A stretch of 9,088 nucleotides of DNA, taken from JACDHQ01 sp036401195 (GTDB lineage Bacteria > Gemmatimonadota > Gemmatimonadetes > Gemmatimonadales > Gemmatimonadaceae). Numbering within the stretch: the stretch's first letter is position 1; each line of letters starts with the position of its first letter. The notes under the pieces were generated by a model that saw only the letters and a list, made by a program, of their open reading frames with translations, was not told the origin of the DNA and did no database searches. A program made the position numbers and the translations under genes. Positions 6,606-9,088 of this stretch are shown here, piece by piece. The stretch spans positions 1-9,088 of the forward strand of contig DASWVQ010000120.1 in assembly GCA_036401195.1 (NCBI GenBank). The letters are read 5' to 3'.

Positions 6606-6842
6606 ATGATGCAAGTAATCTCGACCCTGGGCGCGGCGCTCATCCTGGCGGCCTATTTCGGCCTCCAGCGCGACTTCTTCACGCGCGAGGACCGCTGGTT
6701 CAACGTCCTCAACTTCCTGGGCTCCGCCCTCCTTGCCTGGGTGGCGATCGTGGATCGCCGCATCGGGTTCATCCTCCTGGAGACGGTCTGGGCCCTCCTT
6801 TCGGTGCCGGGGATGCTCCGGACGAAGAAGCGCATCGCCTGA
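6606..6842 (+). CDS. CBU_0592-type small membrane protein
   Basis: A 78-residue inner-membrane protein with three predicted helices: about residues 4-20, 33-50 and 52-70. The pattern LGAALILAAYFGLQ, then NVLNFLGSALLAWVAI, then GFILLETVWALLSVPG closely matches the CBU_0592 family of small bacterial membrane proteins, whose function is unknown. ATG codons at 6606 and 6609 are adjacent and either may be used; neither has a strong ribosome-binding site. The frame is open upstream to 6246 but that part lies opposite queG and the 82-residue gene and is not family-like. It is divergent from the 82-residue gene with only 51 bases between the starts, so the two promoters must be very close or overlap. 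Confidence 0.82.
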   Translation: MMQVISTLGAALILAAYFGLQRDFFTREDRWFNVLNFLGSALLAWVAIVDRRIGFILLETVWALLSVPGMLRTKKRIA

Positions 6843-6849
6843 CGATGGC

Positions 6850-6869
6850 GCCCCCGGTGCGCCGGGGGC
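6850..6869 (+). terminator. GC hairpin after the CBU_0592-type gene
   Basis: An 8-base perfect stem (GCCCCCGG paired with CCGGGGGC) with loop TGCG starts 8 bases after the stop codon at 6842. No T-run follows. It is a probable terminator; it also makes the possible ATG at 6870, directly on its edge, an unlikely start for the next gene. Confidence 0.45.
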
Positions 6870-6899
6870 ATGTTGGGGGCGCGCTCACTCGAGGCCGCC

Positions 6900-7805
6900 A
6901 TGCGGATCCCCGCCCTTTCCTTCCTCGCCGCGCTCGTCGCGGCCATCGCCGCCGCCCCGGCGGCGGCGCAGCCCTCGTACGCCGAGCTCCAGCCGGGAGC
7001 CCGCGTGCGCCTGGGCGACGCCCCCCGACGCAGCGGCACGGTGCTCACCCGGCGTGGTGACTCGATCACCGTCGCGGTGGGGAAGGGGGCGCCCCGCACG
7101 CTGGCGCTGGCGTCGCTCACCGGGGTGCAGGTGTACCGGGGGCGGAGTCGCGCGTCGGGGGCGCGGGTGGGGGCGCTCTGGGGCACCGGACTGGGGATCC
7201 TGTTCGGGGCAGTGGTCGCGAGGGGGGACAGCGCGATGAACGAGGGAGCGTTCATCGCCTTCGCCGGCTACAACGGGCTGGTCACCGGCGCCACGATCGG
7301 CGCGATCGCGGGGCGGGAGCGATGGGTGACGTATGGCGCCGAGCCCCCGCGGCTCACCGGCGCCGCCTGGTCCCGCCTCGCCCCGGGCACCCGCGTACGC
7401 GTCTCCGCCCCCGGGGTGCTCGCGCCCGACTTCACCGGCACGGTGCTGGAGCATGGCGCCGACACCCTGCGCGTGAGCGGCGAGGGAGGGATCCCGGTGG
7501 CGATCCCAGTCGCGGCGATCGCCACGATCGAGCGCAGCAGCGGCCGGGGACGCGGACGCGGGGCGCTGGTGGGGGCGGGAGTGGGGGCGCTGATGCTCGG
7601 CGGGATCGCCGGGCTGCTCGCCACCTCCGACGACGGCCTCGACGCGGGCGAGGCGACGCTCCAGGGAGCGGCGGGAGGCGCCTTCTGGGGGCTCGTGATC
7701 GGCGCGCTGGTGGGCGCCGACGACTGGAAGGGGGTGCAGCCGGTGACGGCGTGGGTGCCGGGCTCGCGCCAGCTGCTGATCGGTGCCAGAATCTCCGTTC
7801 GCTGA
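6900..7805 (+). CDS. Secreted duplicated SH3-like/glycine-zipper protein
   Basis: A 301-residue exported protein of unknown function. The ATG at 6900 has GAGG 5 bases upstream and begins a clear signal peptide (hydrophobic to residue 22, likely cut after AAA-Q). The mature part is two copies of one module. Copy A (about 30-142) and copy B (about 160-280) each start with LxPGxRVRV and GTVL, then a strand ending in an I/V-rich segment before an Arg/Gly stretch (GRSRASGARVGA; GRGRGRGALVGA). Two Gly-spaced hydrophobic helices follow, ending near ERW or DDW. The helices are glycine zippers and may insert in or pack on the outer membrane. Such proteins seem frequent in Gemmatimonadota, but no role is known to me. 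It stands alone between hairpins. Confidence 0.8.
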   Translation: MRIPALSFLAALVAAIAAAPAAAQPSYAELQPGARVRLGDAPRRSGTVLTRRGDSITVAVGKGAPRTLALASLTGVQVYRGRSRASGARVGALWGTGLGILFGAVVARGDSAMNEGAFIAFAGYNGLVTGATIGAIAGRERWVTYGAEPPRLTGAAWSRLAPGTRVRVSAPGVLAPDFTGTVLEHGADTLRVSGEGGIPVAIPVAAIATIERSSGRGRGRGALVGAGVGALMLGGIAGLLATSDDGLDAGEATLQGAAGGAFWGLVIGALVGADDWKGVQPVTAWVPGSRQLLIGARISVR

Positions 7806-7824
7806 CCGGCGCCGGCGGCGCCGG
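7806..7824 (+). terminator. GC hairpin directly after the glycine-zipper gene
   Basis: CCGGCGCC pairs with GGCGCCGG around a GGC loop, starting at the base after the TGA. The surrounding sequence (7806-7830) is a short run of CCGGCG-like units. No T-run follows. It is a probable terminator or 3'-end structure; being so simple in sequence, it could also be chance in GC-rich DNA. Confidence 0.35.
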
Positions 7825-7863
7825 CGGCGCTCGCGGTGAGTTCCCCCAACGTTCCCAACCACG

Positions 7864-9088
7864 ATGCACGACGATCCGCTCGAGTGGCTGATCCGCGAAG
7901 GACGACTCTCGCGCCGCGAGCTCCTCGCGCGCGGCGGCCAGCTCATCGGCCTTGCCTTCCTCGCCACCACGCCGGGCTGCGTCGCCTCGGCGTTCCGGCG
8001 CGCGACGATCCCCCGATGGGCCGGGAATCCATTCACGCTCGGGGTGGCATCCGGTGATCCCACCCCCGACGGCGTGGTGCTCTGGACCCGGCTCGCCCCC
8101 GACCCGCTCAATGGCGGCGGGATGGGTCCCGACCCGGTGCGGGTCCAGTGGGAGGTGGCCGCCGATCCCCAGTTCGCGCGCGTGGTGCAGCGTGGTGACG
8201 CGCTAGCCGTGGCGGAGCTCGCGCATTCGGTGCACGTGGAGGTGGAGGGGCTCCAGCCGGGTCGCGACTACTGGTACCGCTTCACGGCGGGGGACGCGAG
8301 CACCGAGGTGGCGCGCACCCGCACCGCCCCCGCCGCCGGCGCGGCGGTGGACCGGATGCGCTTCGCCTTCGTGTCGTGCCAGAACTACCAGCAGGGGTAC
8401 TACACCGCCTACCGGCACCTCGCGGGCGAGGAGATCGACCTCGTCGTGCACCTGGGCGACTACATCTACGAGAGCGGGGTGTCCACCGACACGCCGCGGA
8501 AGCACGAGGGGCCCGAGGTGGCGACGCTCGACGCGTACCGCAATCGCTACGCGCGCTACAAGACCGACGCCGACCTCCAGGCGGCGCATCGCGCCGCACC
8601 CTTCGTGGTCACCTGGGACGACCACGAGGTGGCGAACAACTACGCGGGGGTGCACGACGCGCGCGGCACCGACCCCGCGGCGTTCCTGCGACGCCGGGCC
8701 GCGGCGTACCAGGCCTACTACGAGCACATGCCGCTGCGTCGCGCCTTCATGCCGCGCGGCCCCGACCTGCGGCTCTATCGCCGCTTCGAGTACGGCACCC
8801 TCCTGGGGCTCAACGTGCTCGACACGCGGCAGTACCGCACCGACCAGCCCTGCGACGATGGGACGAAGCCCGCCTGCCCGGGGATGTTCGACCCGGACGC
8901 GCAGATCCTCGGCGCCGCGCAGGAGCGCTGGCTGCTCGACGGGCTGCCGCGCAGCGGCACCACGTGGAACGTGCTCGCCAACCAGGTGCCCTTCGTCCCC
9001 ACGCAGCGGAGGGTGCGCGGCGAGGCGGTGTACTCGATGGACAAGTGGGACGGCTACGCGGTGCAGCAGCGACGGGTGGCGGCGGCGC
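7864..9088 (+). CDS. phoD: PhoD-type alkaline phosphatase/phosphodiesterase (3' end outside window)
   Basis: Secreted phosphatase or phosphodiesterase of the PhoD family, which releases phosphate from phosphoesters using Fe3+ and Ca2+ in studied members. 408 residues are present with no stop codon before the window edge; family members are often 500-580. SRRELLA (16-22), then a hydrophobic segment, is a twin-arginine (Tat) signal, expected for a protein exported folded with metal. C39 (PGC) could be lipidated but the lipobox is weak. Residues about 52-155 match the N-terminal PhoD domain (FTLGVASGDPTPDGVVLWTR). The metallophosphatase core shows SCQNY (C172, the expected iron ligand), HLGDYIYE (D199) and WDDHEVANN (D252, D253, H254). 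The ATG at 7864 is the first start that contains the full Tat signal; no clear ribosome-binding site precedes it. No Pho-box-like repeat was recognised in the short spacer. Confidence 0.93.
   Translation, partial: MHDDPLEWLIREGRLSRRELLARGGQLIGLAFLATTPGCVASAFRRATIPRWAGNPFTLGVASGDPTPDGVVLWTRLAPDPLNGGGMGPDPVRVQWEVAADPQFARVVQRGDALAVAELAHSVHVEVEGLQPGRDYWYRFTAGDASTEVARTRTAPAAGAAVDRMRFAFVSCQNYQQGYYTAYRHLAGEEIDLVVHLGDYIYESGVSTDTPRKHEGPEVATLDAYRNRYARYKTDADLQAAHRAAPFVVTWDDHEVANNYAGVHDARGTDPAAFLRRRAAAYQAYYEHMPLRRAFMPRGPDLRLYRRFEYGTLLGLNVLDTRQYRTDQPCDDGTKPACPGMFDPDAQILGAAQERWLLDGLPRSGTTWNVLANQVPFVPTQRRVRGEAVYSMDKWDGYAVQQRRVAAA

Noticed and set aside
6870..6899. ATG at 6870 as start of the glycine-zipper protein
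   Set aside because: It sits on the edge of a hairpin and would put ten extra residues before the signal peptide. The ATG at 6900 has GAGG upstream.
6885..8111. 408-codon minus-strand frame opposite the glycine-zipper and PhoD genes
   Set aside because: Spans two clear plus-strand genes and their spacer; composition is Arg/His/Gly-rich and has no motif.
1..9088. CRISPR arrays, tRNA or rRNA genes, insertion sequences, phage genes, toxin-antitoxin or defence genes
   Set aside because: No spaced direct repeats, tRNA-like cloverleaf, transposase motifs or defence-family motifs were seen by eye. Composition is uniform and the genes are housekeeping or envelope types.

Overview
The window is ordinary, very GC-rich bacterial chromosome with strong G/C preference at third codon positions. 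Two things suggest Gemmatimonadota or a close relative: the base composition, and several typical protein types (a periplasmic M1 peptidase with an MEYPMM-type motif, a secreted glycine-zipper protein with 'IPVAAIATIERSSGRGRGRG'-style repeats, and a TSP3 lipoprotein). This is an inference from protein style, because no rRNA or phylogenetic marker lies in the window. No phage, transposon, CRISPR or tRNA signal was seen.

Layout. (1) 6-773 (+): the permease of an OpuC/ProW-type osmolyte ABC transporter, possibly continuing upstream of the window. (2) 889-2817 (+): a secreted M1-family zinc metallopeptidase with a complete HExxH-x18-E site. (3) 2987-4294 (+): a probable lipoprotein with an N-terminal beta-rich domain, a 22-residue-period block of calcium-binding thrombospondin type 3 repeats, and a short C-terminal module. 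(4) 4461-5237 (+): an orphan LuxR/GerE-type regulator without a receiver domain. (5) On the minus strand, an 82-residue uncharacterised protein (6554-6306) is coupled by a GTGA overlap to queG, epoxyqueuosine reductase (6309-5206). The queG 3' end overlaps the luxR-type gene tail to tail. (6) 6606-6842 (+): a three-helix CBU_0592-type membrane protein, divergent from the queG pair. (7) 6900-7805 (+): a secreted protein made of two copies of an SH3-like strand block plus glycine-zipper helices. (8) 7864 to the right edge (+): a Tat-exported PhoD-type alkaline phosphatase/phosphodiesterase, cut by the window end.

Most plus-strand genes look like single transcription units. The spacers after the plus-strand genes, apart from the luxR-type gene that runs into queG, contain a GC-rich hairpin without a T-tract. 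Only the 82-aa/queG pair looks like an operon. A common theme is the cell envelope: an osmolyte importer, a periplasmic peptidase, a calcium-binding lipoprotein, a glycine-zipper protein and a secreted phosphatase. Nothing shows that they act in one pathway. I did not find a convincing new multi-gene system. The best leads are the small protein coupled to queG, the duplicated glycine-zipper protein, and the TSP3 lipoprotein beside an orphan regulator whose leader carries a C10 tract.
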